Origin: RCIO01 sp035555795
GTDB lineage: Bacteria; Pseudomonadota; Alphaproteobacteria; Rhizobiales; Rhizobiaceae
Assembly: GCA_035555795.1 (NCBI GenBank)
Contig: DATMGE010000001.1
Location: 1-61,383 of the forward strand
Length of the DNA: 61,383 nt
Reading direction: 5' to 3'
Shown: positions 7,895-15,997 of the stretch, in pieces
How the letters are laid out: each line of letters starts with the position of its first letter
Numbering within the stretch: position 1 is the stretch's first letter
Notes under the pieces: model-generated
What the model was told of the DNA's origin: nothing
Databases searched by the model: none
Seen by the model: the letters and a program-made list of their open reading frames with translations, nothing else
Position numbers and translations under genes: made by a program

Positions 7895-9073
7895 ATGCGT
7901 CAGCCGCTCACCGGTATCAGGGTCGTCGATTTCAGCCATGTCGTGGCGGGGCCCCTGGCGACGCATTTTCTTGCCCTTCTCGGCGCCGACGTCGTCAAGA
8001 TCGAGCCGCCGCGTGGCGACAACCTCCGAAACTACACACTCGATCCGTCCCGGCGCGGCATGGCGCCGGCTTTCCTGGGCATCAATGCCGGCAAGCGTTC
8101 CATCGTGCTCGACCTGAAATCGGAGGAGGGACGGCGCGATGCCTTCGATCTGGCAGGTGGAGCCGATATTCTCGTGGAGAATTTCCGCCCCGGCGTGATG
8201 GAGCGGCTGGGTCTTGGCCAGGAGGCGCTGCGCGGCGCGAACCCCGACCTGATCTATTGTTCGGTTTCCGGTTTCGGCCAATCGGGGCCGATGCGCGACT
8301 TTCCGGCGATCGACCAGATCATCCAGAGCGTGTCGGGCCTGATGGGCCTGTCGGGCAATGAGGGCGACGATGCGATGCGCATCGGAATCCCGATCGTCGA
8401 CACGTTTTCGGGCCTGCTCGCCGCATTCGCGATCCAGTCGGCGCTGGTGCAGCGCGAGCGTTATGGCGGCGGGCAATATATCGACGTTGCCATGCTCGAC
8501 GCGACGCTGGTGATGATGCTTTCGGTCGTCAATCCGCTGCTGATCTCAGGTGAGAGGCCGCAGCGCACCGGCAATCGCGGCTTCAGCCGCGCGCCGACGG
8601 CCGATACGTTCCGCACCGCGCGCGGACAGATCACCATCGGCGCGGTCGAGGAGCCGGCCGTTCAACGCCTGCTGGAAACGCTCGGCCTGGCCGCCTTGCT
8701 CGACGATCCGCGTTTCGCCGATCGCGATGCGCGCGTCGCCAATGCCGATGCGCTCTCCGCCGAACTGGCGCGTGCTTTCCTGACACGGACCGCGGACGAA
8801 TGGAGCGACGAGCTCAACGCCCGCAGCGTGCCGGCCGGAAAGGTGGCGACGCTTGAGGAGGCGCTGGCGCTGCCGCAATTGCAGGAGCGGGATATCCGCA
8901 TCGACCTTACCGGCCGCGACGGGCGGCGATACGCGGCCTTGAACGCCGGCTTCCGCTTCGAGACGGACGGGCCGGGCATTGCCCGTGCCGCGCCCGCACT
9001 CGACGAGCACGGCGACGAGATCAGACGTGAACTGGCAGCAAGCCGCCGCGCCTCGGGGAGGGCGGTGGTGTGA
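7895..9073 (+). CDS. CaiB/BaiF-family (class III) CoA-transferase
   Basis: A 392-residue enzyme with the full family-III pattern: GIRVVDFSHVVAGPLATHFLALLGADVVKIEPPRGDNLR at the start, SIVLDLKSEEGR, ADILVENFRPGVMERLGLG, and YCSVSGFGQSGP before the likely catalytic Asp (about residue 140, in PAIDQIIQSVSGLMG). These enzymes move CoA from a donor such as succinyl-CoA to a free carboxylate through an aspartyl-CoA anhydride, normally as interlocked dimers. GGGAGGAG lies 9 bases before the ATG. In this operon it would activate the compound brought in by the TRAP system, giving the acyl-CoA for the dehydratase-like pair. The exact substrate cannot be read from the sequence. Confidence 0.9.
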   Translation: MRQPLTGIRVVDFSHVVAGPLATHFLALLGADVVKIEPPRGDNLRNYTLDPSRRGMAPAFLGINAGKRSIVLDLKSEEGRRDAFDLAGGADILVENFRPGVMERLGLGQEALRGANPDLIYCSVSGFGQSGPMRDFPAIDQIIQSVSGLMGLSGNEGDDAMRIGIPIVDTFSGLLAAFAIQSALVQRERYGGGQYIDVAMLDATLVMMLSVVNPLLISGERPQRTGNRGFSRAPTADTFRTARGQITIGAVEEPAVQRLLETLGLAALLDDPRFADRDARVANADALSAELARAFLTRTADEWSDELNARSVPAGKVATLEEALALPQLQERDIRIDLTGRDGRRYAALNAGFRFETDGPGIARAAPALDEHGDEIRRELAASRRASGRAVV

Positions 9074-9158
9074 CTGCGGGCCTGCCACCGGCGACGGGCG
9101 GCGGCGGGCAAGGGAGGAGAACCCGTTTTGGCGCGATGCGCCGGGAGTGGAGGAGAAT

Positions 9159-10172
9159 ATGAGGAAGTTCATCATTGCGGCAGCGCTGGCGGCCGCTTCG
9201 TCGCTGATGTCCGCCGGCGCCGCGCTCGCCGTCGAACTGCGCCTGTCGGTGGAGACGCCGCCCGGCCATGCGCGCAACCTGGCCAGCGAGCGCTGGGCGG
9301 AGGCCATCAAGACCCGCTCGAACGGCGATATCACGGTCGTCGTCTTCCCGAGCGGCCAGCTCTACGACAATGCGGGCGCCATTCGTGCGCTCGCATCGGG
9401 GGCGCTGGACCTCAGCGTGCAGGCCAGCCCCACGCTTAGCCAGTTCGAGCCCAACCTGTCGGTCATCACCCTGCCGATGTTCTTCGGCGCAACGCGCGAG
9501 CAGGTCCGGCAGATCCTCGACGGTCCGCTCGGCGACGAGCTCTATGCGATGGTGGAGAAGAAGGGCATCGTCGTGCCCGAGGGCGGGCAGTTCGAATTCG
9601 CACCCAACAATTCCGCCTATACGGCCACCAGGGAGGCGACCGATTTCGCCGGGCTCGCGGGCCTGAAGCTGGCGGTGCCGCCAAGCCCGGTCGTGGTGGC
9701 GATCCTGAAGGCGATGGGTGCGAATCCGATCGCCACGCCGCGCACCGAGATCGTGATGCAGCTCACGCAGGGCCAGATCGACGGGCTGGGTTCCGTCACC
9801 GACCTCACCATCTCGGGCGGCAAGCTGTGGGAAGCCGGCATCAAGCATGCCTTCGCCGACAATGCCGGCTGGGGCACCTACCTGCCGCTGGTCAGCAAGG
9901 CATCGCTTTCCAAGCTGACGCCGGAGCAGCAGCAGATCGTCCATGACGCCTGGGGCGACGTCGTCGGCTGGGCGCGCGACTATACCGAACAGGAGCTGGC
10001 GAAGGCGATCCAGGCCAACAAGGACCACGGCATCGCCTATCACGTCCCGTCGGATGCCGACATCAAGGCGATCCGCGAGAAGCTGCTTGCCGAGCAGGAA
10101 ACCATTGTCGGCTCTTCCGGCATGAATGCGGACTTCGTCGCCCGCGTGAAGGCAGCGCTGGAAGCACTCTAG
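9159..10172 (+). CDS. TRAP transporter periplasmic binding protein (DctP family)
   Basis: Starting at 9159 (GGAGGAG three bases before the ATG) gives 337 residues with a signal peptide ending ALA near residue 24. The mature part has the DctP pattern: LRLSVETPPGHARNLASERWAEAIKTRSNGDITVVVFPSGQLYDN, then a ligand-anchoring region with ALASGALDLSVQASPTLSQFEPNLSVITLPMFF, and LAGLKLAVPPSP. TRAP binding proteins usually bind carboxylates through a salt bridge to a conserved Arg. It is followed by the DctQ and DctM genes after a 160-base gap holding two hairpins, so it forms a complete TRAP system in the P450 operon and probably carries that pathway's acid substrate. Confidence 0.85.
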   Translation: MRKFIIAAALAAASSLMSAGAALAVELRLSVETPPGHARNLASERWAEAIKTRSNGDITVVVFPSGQLYDNAGAIRALASGALDLSVQASPTLSQFEPNLSVITLPMFFGATREQVRQILDGPLGDELYAMVEKKGIVVPEGGQFEFAPNNSAYTATREATDFAGLAGLKLAVPPSPVVVAILKAMGANPIATPRTEIVMQLTQGQIDGLGSVTDLTISGGKLWEAGIKHAFADNAGWGTYLPLVSKASLSKLTPEQQQIVHDAWGDVVGWARDYTEQELAKAIQANKDHGIAYHVPSDADIKAIREKLLAEQETIVGSSGMNADFVARVKAALEAL

Positions 10173-10173
10173 A

Positions 10174-10272
10174 GTAATTCCAGCAAAAGTGCGTAGCGGT
10201 TTTGCGTCCGGAATTACGTAAAAACAAAGAGTTAGAGCATTTCCGCGATTCCATGAAAGCGGAAATGCTCTA
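10174..10272. repeat. tandem hairpin repeat (rhizobial-type intergenic element) inside the TRAP operon
   Basis: Two inverted repeats lie side by side. The first pairs GTAATTCC (10174-10181) with GGAATTAC (10210-10217) around a GCAAAAG/GTTTTGC inner stem. The second pairs TAGAGCATTTCCGC (10233-10246) with GCGGAAATGCTCTA (10259-10272), a perfect 14-base stem. From memory, 'gagcatttccg' and 'aattccagcaaaagtgcg' hairpins are widely dispersed small repeats in Rhizobiales genomes. The element sits between the binding-protein and membrane-subunit genes, where it can lower downstream expression or stabilise the upstream mRNA. Confidence 0.65.
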
Positions 10273-10332
10273 AGGCAGCCCGTAGGGGTTGGCGCACCGG
10301 GCGCCACCCCTGTTCCATCAGGGAAATGATAC

Positions 10333-10884
10333 ATGATCGAACGCTTCATGCGCGGGTGGACACGAGTCGAGACGGTGCTGGTCGGGCTGCTGCTCATCGT
10401 CGCGCTGGTCACCTTCCTCGGCGGCTCCTTCCTGCGATACATCTCGCCGGCCTATGCGATCGACTGGGGCGAGGAGGTCGCGGCCTATTGCATCATCTGG
10501 GCCACATGCATCAGCGGCAGCGCCCTGATGCATGAGCGTCGGCACATCACCGCCGACATGATCGCCGCAAGCCTTCCGAGGAAGGCCGGCCGCGCCATTG
10601 CCTTCGTCATGATGCTGCTGACGCTGGGCTTCTGCATCGCGATGGCCTGGTATGGCTGGGAGGCGACCGCATTTGCGCTGATGCTGGACGAGCGCTCGGC
10701 CTCGACCCTGCGCACGCCGATGGCCTATGCCGTGTTCCTGGCGCTGCCCGTCGGCATGGTGCTGATCGTGCTGCGCATGATCCTGATGCTGATCGACGGC
10801 GCGCGCTCGATCTCCAGCGAAACCGAGGTCGACCTCGCTGTGCTCGACGACATGCGGGCCGCCGCGTCGGAGAAACGTTCGTGA
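10333..10884 (+). CDS. TRAP transporter small membrane subunit (DctQ family)
   Basis: A 183-residue protein with four hydrophobic segments (about residues 15-37, 45-63, 87-107 and 124-150), the DctQ layout. The family pattern E-E-V-A-A-Y-C-I-I-W-A-T-C-I-S-G-S-A-L-M-H-E-R-R-H-I is well preserved in helix 2. It forms a complex with the large DctM subunit, whose GTG start overlaps this stop by 4 bases. A highly charged C-terminal tail faces the cytoplasm. The start at 10333 follows a weak GGGAAA site. Confidence 0.85.
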   Translation: MIERFMRGWTRVETVLVGLLLIVALVTFLGGSFLRYISPAYAIDWGEEVAAYCIIWATCISGSALMHERRHITADMIAASLPRKAGRAIAFVMMLLTLGFCIAMAWYGWEATAFALMLDERSASTLRTPMAYAVFLALPVGMVLIVLRMILMLIDGARSISSETEVDLAVLDDMRAAASEKRS

Positions 10885-12158
10885 GCGCTCTCATCGGACT
10901 GCTTGCAATGCTGGCGCTGCTGGCCTTCGGCGCCCCGATCTTCGTGGCGCTCGGCCTCGTGGCCCTGGGCATGCTCGCGCTGGAAGGCCGGCCGCTGCTC
11001 GACGCGGCCATGACGGCGATTTCCGGCATCAATTCGTCGACCTTCGTCGCCGTCCCCTTCTTCGTGGTGGCGGCGACCTTCATGCAGCGCGGCGGCGTCG
11101 CGCGGGTCATCATCGAGGCGGCCGAGAGCTGGGTCGGCCATTGGCGCGGCGGCCTGGCGCTGGTCTGCGTGGTTGCCACCACCATGTTCGCGGCGATCTC
11201 CGGTTCGTCGGTCGTGACGGCCATGGCGATGGGCACCTTCCTCATCCCCGCCATGCTCGCCCGTGGCTACGACAAGCCATTCGCCATCGGCGTGGTCGGC
11301 ACGGCGGGCACGCTGGGCATCCTCATCCCGCCCTCGTTGTCGATGATCCTCTATGGCCTCATCGCCGAGGTCTCGGTGCCGCGCCTGTTTCTGGCAGGTG
11401 TCATTCCGGGCCTGATCCAGTCATTGATGATTTCGGGCTGGGTGGTCTACTACGCGCGCCGCAAGGGCTACGGCGCCGGCCAGCGCGTGACGCGGCAGGA
11501 ATTCGTCACCCGCAACCTGCGCGCCTTGCCGGCCATCGCCATTCCACTTTCGGTGTTCGGCGGCATTTATACCGGCATCACCACGGTCACGGAATCGGCG
11601 GCGGTGGCGGCGGTGGCAGCCCTTGTGGTGGCGCTCGTCGTCTATCACGAACTCAAGGTGCGGGAGATTTTCCCGATGATGGCGGATGCGATGAAGTCGG
11701 CCAGCGCCGTCACCTTCATCGTCATCTTCGCGCTCGTCTTCTCCCACTGGATCACCGGTTCCGGCGTGCCGACCGCGCTCGTTAACCTGGCGATCGAATG
11801 GGACCTGAAGGCGTGGCAGTTCCTGCTCATCCTCAACATATTGATGTTCCTGCTGGGCACCTTCCTCGAGGCGATCGCCGTCCTGCTCATCGTGACGCCG
11901 ATCGTGCTGCCGGTTCTCTCCCAGCTCGGCATCGATCCGATCCATTTCGGCATCATCCTGATCGTCAACATGGAGATCGCATTCCTTTCGCCGCCGATCG
12001 GGCTCAACCTGTTCGTCCTGTCCTCCATCGCACGCACCACCAACCTGGAAGCCATGAAGGGCATCTGGCCCTTCATGGTGGTGATGGTCGTGTTCCTGAT
12101 GCTGGTCACCTACATACCGGAGATTTCGCTATGGCTTCCGACAATGCTGCGCGGATGA
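10881..12158 (+). CDS. TRAP transporter large membrane subunit (DctM family)
   Basis: A 425-residue, very hydrophobic protein with the DctM signature segments SGSSVVTAMAMGTFLIPAM, GYDKPFAIGVVGTAGTLGILIPPSLSMILYGLIAEVSVPRLFLAGVIPGL and GGIYTGITTVTESAAVAAVAAL. It carries the Na+-coupled transport pathway and has about 12 predicted helices. It begins with GTG overlapping the DctQ stop (GTGA) and its 3' end overlaps the first P450 gene, so the three TRAP genes and the P450 genes are on one transcript. With the upstream DctP and DctQ the transporter is complete. Confidence 0.9.
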   Translation: MSALIGLLAMLALLAFGAPIFVALGLVALGMLALEGRPLLDAAMTAISGINSSTFVAVPFFVVAATFMQRGGVARVIIEAAESWVGHWRGGLALVCVVATTMFAAISGSSVVTAMAMGTFLIPAMLARGYDKPFAIGVVGTAGTLGILIPPSLSMILYGLIAEVSVPRLFLAGVIPGLIQSLMISGWVVYYARRKGYGAGQRVTRQEFVTRNLRALPAIAIPLSVFGGIYTGITTVTESAAVAAVAALVVALVVYHELKVREIFPMMADAMKSASAVTFIVIFALVFSHWITGSGVPTALVNLAIEWDLKAWQFLLILNILMFLLGTFLEAIAVLLIVTPIVLPVLSQLGIDPIHFGIILIVNMEIAFLSPPIGLNLFVLSSIARTTNLEAMKGIWPFMVVMVVFLMLVTYIPEISLWLPTMLRG

Positions 12159-13357
12159 GTGGCTGTCCCATGGCCGACTGGGATCCTGTCGGCCCCGAGG
12201 CGGTCGCCGATCCGCATCCCGTCCATGCCGAGTTGCGGGCGCACTGTCCGGTTCCCTATTCGGATCGCTGGGGCGGCTTCTACACGTTGACGCGTTACGA
12301 GGATGTGGTGCGCGCCAGCCGCGACAGCGACACCTTCACCGCCACGCGCCAGACCGTCATTCCCGCTTCGCCGCGCAAGGGCCTGCCGCGCCTGCCATTG
12401 CAGAAGGATCCGCCGGAGCATGGCCACTACCGGCGCGGCCTCAATCCCTGGTTCAAGGACAGCAAGATGCGGCTTCTCGAGCCGCGCATCGAGCAACTAG
12501 CCGGCGACATCTATGCCACCCTGCTGCGCGACGGCGAGGTGGATTTCTCGACCGGATTTGCCGCACCCTTCACCCAGGCGTCGCTGTGCATGCTGGTCGG
12601 GCTCGACCTCTCGGAAGCGAAGGAGCTCGGCGATCTAAGCCACGCCTATGTCGCCGCCGTGCAGGCCGAGGAGATGGACCGTGCGGGCGGAATCAGCCGC
12701 CAGATAGACCAGTTCGCCATCGATCTGGTCGCCGACCGCCGCGTGGCACCCCGCGATCCGGAAACCGACATGCCGACCGGCCTGCTCCAGGCCGTCGATG
12801 ACGGCCGGCCCTATTCCGATGAGGAGGTCGCGGGCATCATCCGTCTGCTGCTCATCGGTGGCCATGTCGTGCCGAAGAACTTCCTGTGCAGCGCGGTCTG
12901 GCATCTGGCACGCGATCAGGCTCTCCAGCAGCGCCTGCGCGATGAACCGGGCCTGATGCGCGGCGCCATCGAGGAATTCCTGCGCATCTATTCCTCCAAT
13001 CAGGCGCTGGTGCGCGTCACTACCCGACCGGTCTCGATCGGAGGCCGCGATATTCCTGCCGAGAGCCCTGTCGCGCTGCTGTTCCTGTCGGCCAATCGCG
13101 ACGAGGCGGTGTTCGACAGGCCAGATACATTCGATCCCGAACGCAAGCCAAACCGCCACCTCGCTTTCGGCATCGGCACGCATGCTTGCATCGGCCAGGC
13201 CCTGGCGCGCATGCAGGCGCGGGTGACGCTGGAGCAGCTTCTCGCACGCACGCGCTCCTTCTCGGTCGCCGGCGAGCCGAAATGGGCACGCTGGACCGAA
13301 TACGGCATTGCGGAATTGAAGATCGCCGTATCGCTCGATCCGGAGGCAGCACGATGA
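12131..13357 (+). CDS. cytochrome P450 (first of a tandem pair) with atypical I-helix
   Basis: The start at 12131 (GGAG eight bases upstream) gives 408 residues; an ATGA start at 12155 that overlaps the DctM stop is the alternative. The heme loop is AFGIGTHACIGQALA with Cys353 as thiolate ligand; the K-helix E-x-x-R is EEFLR. The oxygen-activating I-helix motif, normally A-G-x-E/D-T/S, reads IGGHVVP (residues 242-248), so both the acid and the alcohol are replaced by Val. The sequence looks like a soluble bacterial class I P450, but no ferredoxin or reductase gene is nearby. It probably oxidises the pathway compound, or uses peroxide or another route. The reaction is unknown. Confidence 0.85.
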   Translation: MASDNAARMSGCPMADWDPVGPEAVADPHPVHAELRAHCPVPYSDRWGGFYTLTRYEDVVRASRDSDTFTATRQTVIPASPRKGLPRLPLQKDPPEHGHYRRGLNPWFKDSKMRLLEPRIEQLAGDIYATLLRDGEVDFSTGFAAPFTQASLCMLVGLDLSEAKELGDLSHAYVAAVQAEEMDRAGGISRQIDQFAIDLVADRRVAPRDPETDMPTGLLQAVDDGRPYSDEEVAGIIRLLLIGGHVVPKNFLCSAVWHLARDQALQQRLRDEPGLMRGAIEEFLRIYSSNQALVRVTTRPVSIGGRDIPAESPVALLFLSANRDEAVFDRPDTFDPERKPNRHLAFGIGTHACIGQALARMQARVTLEQLLARTRSFSVAGEPKWARWTEYGIAELKIAVSLDPEAAR

Positions 13358-14544
13358 ACCGCCCGCCGCGCGATGCCGATTTCACGGTCCCCGAGGCGGA
13401 GGATTTCGACAGCCCTCACGCGCTTTTCGCCGAGCTGCGCGGGCGCTGCCCGGTAGGCTATGCCAATGAGATGGGCGGCTTCTGGGCAGTCACGAAGCAC
13501 GCCGACATCCTGCGCGTTCTCACCGAATGGGAGACGTTCACCACCACTGTCCAGAACGTCGTGCCGCCGGTCGCCACGACGAACCGCCGCCCGCCGCTCC
13601 ACCTCGACCCTCCGGGCAACATTCCCTATCGCAATGCCATATTGCGCTTCCTGACGCCGTCGAAGATCGCGGCATGGGAATCGCGCATCCGCGAAATGAC
13701 CCGGCGCTACCTCGCGCCGCTCGTGGCAAAGGGGGAGGGCGATTTCTGCACGGATTTCTCCTTCATCCTGCCCATCGCCATCCTCGCCGAGTTCTTCCGC
13801 ATCGGCCCGGAGGAAGCCGAGCGCATTCGCGTCGTCGGCGCCGATTTCAACATGGCGTTGCAGGAACTGGACTGGGAGCGCATGCGCGCCCGCAGCGAAG
13901 AACTCTACGAAATGGCGCGCGACCTGATCGCCGACCGGCAGGCCAACCCGCAGGATCCCGATCTCGACCCCACGGCCAGCCTGCTCGCGGTGCGCGTCGA
14001 TGGCGAGCCCTTGCCGCCCGACATGATCCTCGGTGCGCTGCGGCAATTCCTTCTGGTGGGCATCATCGCGCCGACCACCTTCATTGGCTCGATGGCGGTG
14101 CATCTGGCGCGCAATCCAGAACATCTGGAAGAGCTCCATGCGCGGCCCGACCTGGCGCAGGCCTCGATGGAGGAGATGCTGCGGCTCTACACGCCCTATC
14201 GGGGCTTTGCGCGAACGGCACGCCGGGATGTCGAGCTGGGCGGTCGCCAGATCAAGGCCGGCGATGCGCTGGCGGTGGTCTTCACCTCCGGCAATCGCGA
14301 CGAGGCGAAGTTCGACTGCCCGCACCAGTACCGGCTGGACCGGGACCAGTCGTCGCTGCTCACCTTCGGGCGCGGGCCACATATGTGCCCCGGCGCGCCG
14401 CTCGCCAAGCTCCAGCTGCGCGTGGTTCTGGAGGAGATCGCCGCCGCGATCCAGCGCATCGAACTTGCCGGCGAGGTCGAGATGACGCGCTGGCCCGAAT
14501 ATGGGCCATTGCGCGTTCCCGTCCGGCTCACCGCGCGGGGATAA
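13354..14544 (+). CDS. cytochrome P450 (second of a tandem pair) with atypical I-helix
   Basis: A 396-residue P450 whose ATG overlaps the preceding stop (ATGA) and has GGAGG nine bases upstream. The heme loop is LTFGRGPHMCPGAPLAK with Cys345. E-x-x-R is EEMLR. The I-helix reads LVGIIAPTTF (about residues 234-243), so again the acid-alcohol pair is lost: Ala and Pro occupy the positions normally held by Glu/Asp and Thr. The two P450s are clearly related but diverged, so they are likely an old duplication with separate tasks. This is the last gene of the operon; the next gene converges ten bases away. Confidence 0.85.
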   Translation: MNRPPRDADFTVPEAEDFDSPHALFAELRGRCPVGYANEMGGFWAVTKHADILRVLTEWETFTTTVQNVVPPVATTNRRPPLHLDPPGNIPYRNAILRFLTPSKIAAWESRIREMTRRYLAPLVAKGEGDFCTDFSFILPIAILAEFFRIGPEEAERIRVVGADFNMALQELDWERMRARSEELYEMARDLIADRQANPQDPDLDPTASLLAVRVDGEPLPPDMILGALRQFLLVGIIAPTTFIGSMAVHLARNPEHLEELHARPDLAQASMEEMLRLYTPYRGFARTARRDVELGGRQIKAGDALAVVFTSGNRDEAKFDCPHQYRLDRDQSSLLTFGRGPHMCPGAPLAKLQLRVVLEEIAAAIQRIELAGEVEMTRWPEYGPLRVPVRLTARG

Positions 14545-14554
14545 GCGGCGCAGG

Positions 14555-14710
14555 CTATTCCCGCTCGACTGCCCGCCTGTTGTCGGCCCGGTCCGGTTTT
14601 TGCCGGCCGGGCTTCCCTGCGCTGGTGAGCCTCACCTGGACAAGGATCGTCGCTGCGACGAGCAGCACGAGATTGATCCAGATCCAGCCTGGAATGCCGA
14701 AAATCTGCAT
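14555..14710 (-). CDS. 51-residue single-span membrane protein next to terC
   Basis: The start at 14710 is chosen for its perfect AGGAGG seven bases upstream. The product is MQIFGIPGWIWINLVLLVAAT followed by more hydrophobic residues and a strongly basic tail, so it has one transmembrane helix with a cytoplasmic positive end. It begins 2 bases after the terC stop and is almost surely co-translated with it. I do not recognise a family. A small partner or regulator of the TerC protein is the obvious guess from position only. Confidence 0.6.
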   Translation of the reverse strand: MQIFGIPGWIWINLVLLVAATILVQVRLTSAGKPGRQKPDRADNRRAVERE

Positions 14711-14712
14711 GG

Positions 14713-15414
14713 TCAGGCCTCCTGTTCCCGGGCCCTGTGCCTTGCGGCGCGGCGGCTGAGGACATAGCCGAGCGCCACGACGAAGACCGCACCTATCGCC
14801 GCGGCAGGCAGTTCGATGCGGTGGATGAGTTCCTCGCCGAATGTGCTGAGCAGCCACGGGTCGGAAACCAGCATTTCACCAGCCACCCAGCCGAGCAGCG
14901 CCGCGCCGGCCCAGACCAGGATCGGCAGGCGGCCGAGCAGCGCCATGATGATGGCCGAGCCGGCAACGATGAGCGGCACCGAGATGACGAGGCCGAGAAT
15001 GAGCAGCGTGATGGAATCCTTCGCCACGGCGGCGATGGCCAGCACATTGTCGAGGCTCATCACCGCATCGGCGATGGCGACCGTGCGGATCGCGTGCCAG
15101 AGCTGCTCGGTCTTCTCCACCACGCCGCTGCCTTCCTCGTCTTCGCCGAGCACCAGCTTGACGGAGATCCACAGCAGCAGGCAGCCACCGACAATCTTCA
15201 GGAAGGGCGTTGCGAGGAGCGCTGCGACGACGACGGTGAAGACGATGCGCAGCAAGACCGCGACCAGAGCGCCGAGCACCATGCCCGGCCGCTGCTTGTC
15301 TGGTGGCAGGCCGCGGCAGGCCATGGCGATGACGACGGCATTGTCGCCCGAGAGGATGATGTTGATCCAGATGATCTGAACGAGCTTGAGGAGCTCGGGT
15401 CCGAGACTTTCCAT
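14713..15414 (-). CDS. TerC-family integral membrane protein (Mn2+/metal exporter-like)
   Basis: The start at 15414 gives 233 residues with seven or eight hydrophobic segments. Both family motifs with buried Asp residues are visible: NIILSGDNAVVIAMAC near the start and AIADAVMSLDNVLAIAAVA in the middle. TerC/Alx/YceF-type proteins export Mn2+ or load metals onto secreted proteins. No tellurite-resistance genes are nearby, and I found no convincing yybP-ykoY manganese riboswitch in the leader. The 51-residue protein gene follows directly. Confidence 0.85.
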   Translation of the reverse strand: MESLGPELLKLVQIIWINIILSGDNAVVIAMACRGLPPDKQRPGMVLGALVAVLLRIVFTVVVAALLATPFLKIVGGCLLLWISVKLVLGEDEEGSGVVEKTEQLWHAIRTVAIADAVMSLDNVLAIAAVAKDSITLLILGLVISVPLIVAGSAIIMALLGRLPILVWAGAALLGWVAGEMLVSDPWLLSTFGEELIHRIELPAAAIGAVFVVALGYVLSRRAARHRAREQEA

Positions 15415-15549
15415 TGAAACTTGCTCCGAAGGCGTGCCGCGTGGGCGGCATGCGCGACATTCCCGCCGCAATGCGGCCTGTGCCGGCCGCAGGGCGGGTG
15501 TCGCGGACTGGGCGGCTTCGCGCGCAAGGCGCATCCGGCCGCCATTGCT

Positions 15550-15924
15550 TCAGAGAGCGGGAGGTCCCGTGCAGGAATGCGACGAAAGGCGGGGGAAGGA
15601 GGCAATCCAGGCATCCGTCGCCCGATATGCGGCCTCCGGGAAGCAGCGAAGCGACGCAACGGTGTGGAAGACTGCGTCTTCCGGGTCCGCTTCGTCCTCG
15701 AAATCCTCGATGAGGCTGAGTGTGGTGCCGACAAGGGCCGCCGCGTCGTTTCGCGGATCGGCAGGGGCGGAGATATGTGGTCCGAAGGCGTCATCGGCGC
15801 GCGGCGCGTCGATGACGGGCGCAAGGACGGCCAGCAGCGCGACCAGCACCAAAAAGACCTGCGCAAGGCCGCTATGGAGGCGGGACTGACGCAGAACGAA
15901 CCTCTTTCGACATGACGATTTCAA
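15550..15924 (-). CDS. hypothetical protein with one hydrophobic N-terminal segment
   Basis: A 124-residue frame with a basic N-terminus and a hydrophobic stretch (AQVFLVLVALLAVLAPVID, about residues 21-39), then a hydrophilic, acidic part (LIEDFEDEADPEDAVF). This looks like a membrane-anchored or exported protein. The only upstream start is TTG at 15924 without a ribosome site, so both the start and the gene itself are uncertain. No family is recognised. It sits between terC and putA on the same strand. Confidence 0.4.
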   Translation of the reverse strand: MKSSCRKRFVLRQSRLHSGLAQVFLVLVALLAVLAPVIDAPRADDAFGPHISAPADPRNDAAALVGTTLSLIEDFEDEADPEDAVFHTVASLRCFPEAAYRATDAWIASFPRLSSHSCTGPPAL

Positions 15925-15997
15925 CGCTTACATTCGGGGAGGGGTTCCGCCATGTCAAGCGCCCTGACATGGCTGCGCGCAGCCGGAATCCGGCGCG

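Noticed and set aside
8979..9158. Extended N-terminus of the first DctP protein
   Set aside because: The upstream part overlaps the CoA-transferase gene and lacks a signal peptide; the ATG at 9159 has GGAGGAG and starts a proper signal peptide.
15415..15549. Possible yybP-ykoY manganese riboswitch upstream of terC
   Set aside because: The leader shows GC-rich inverted repeats but none of the conserved riboswitch core that I could recognise.
15386..15915. Plus-strand frames opposite the hypothetical gene at 15550-15924
   Set aside because: Arg/Ala-rich, no ribosome site and no start conservation visible; the minus-strand frame with a hydrophobic N-terminus is the better candidate, itself weak.
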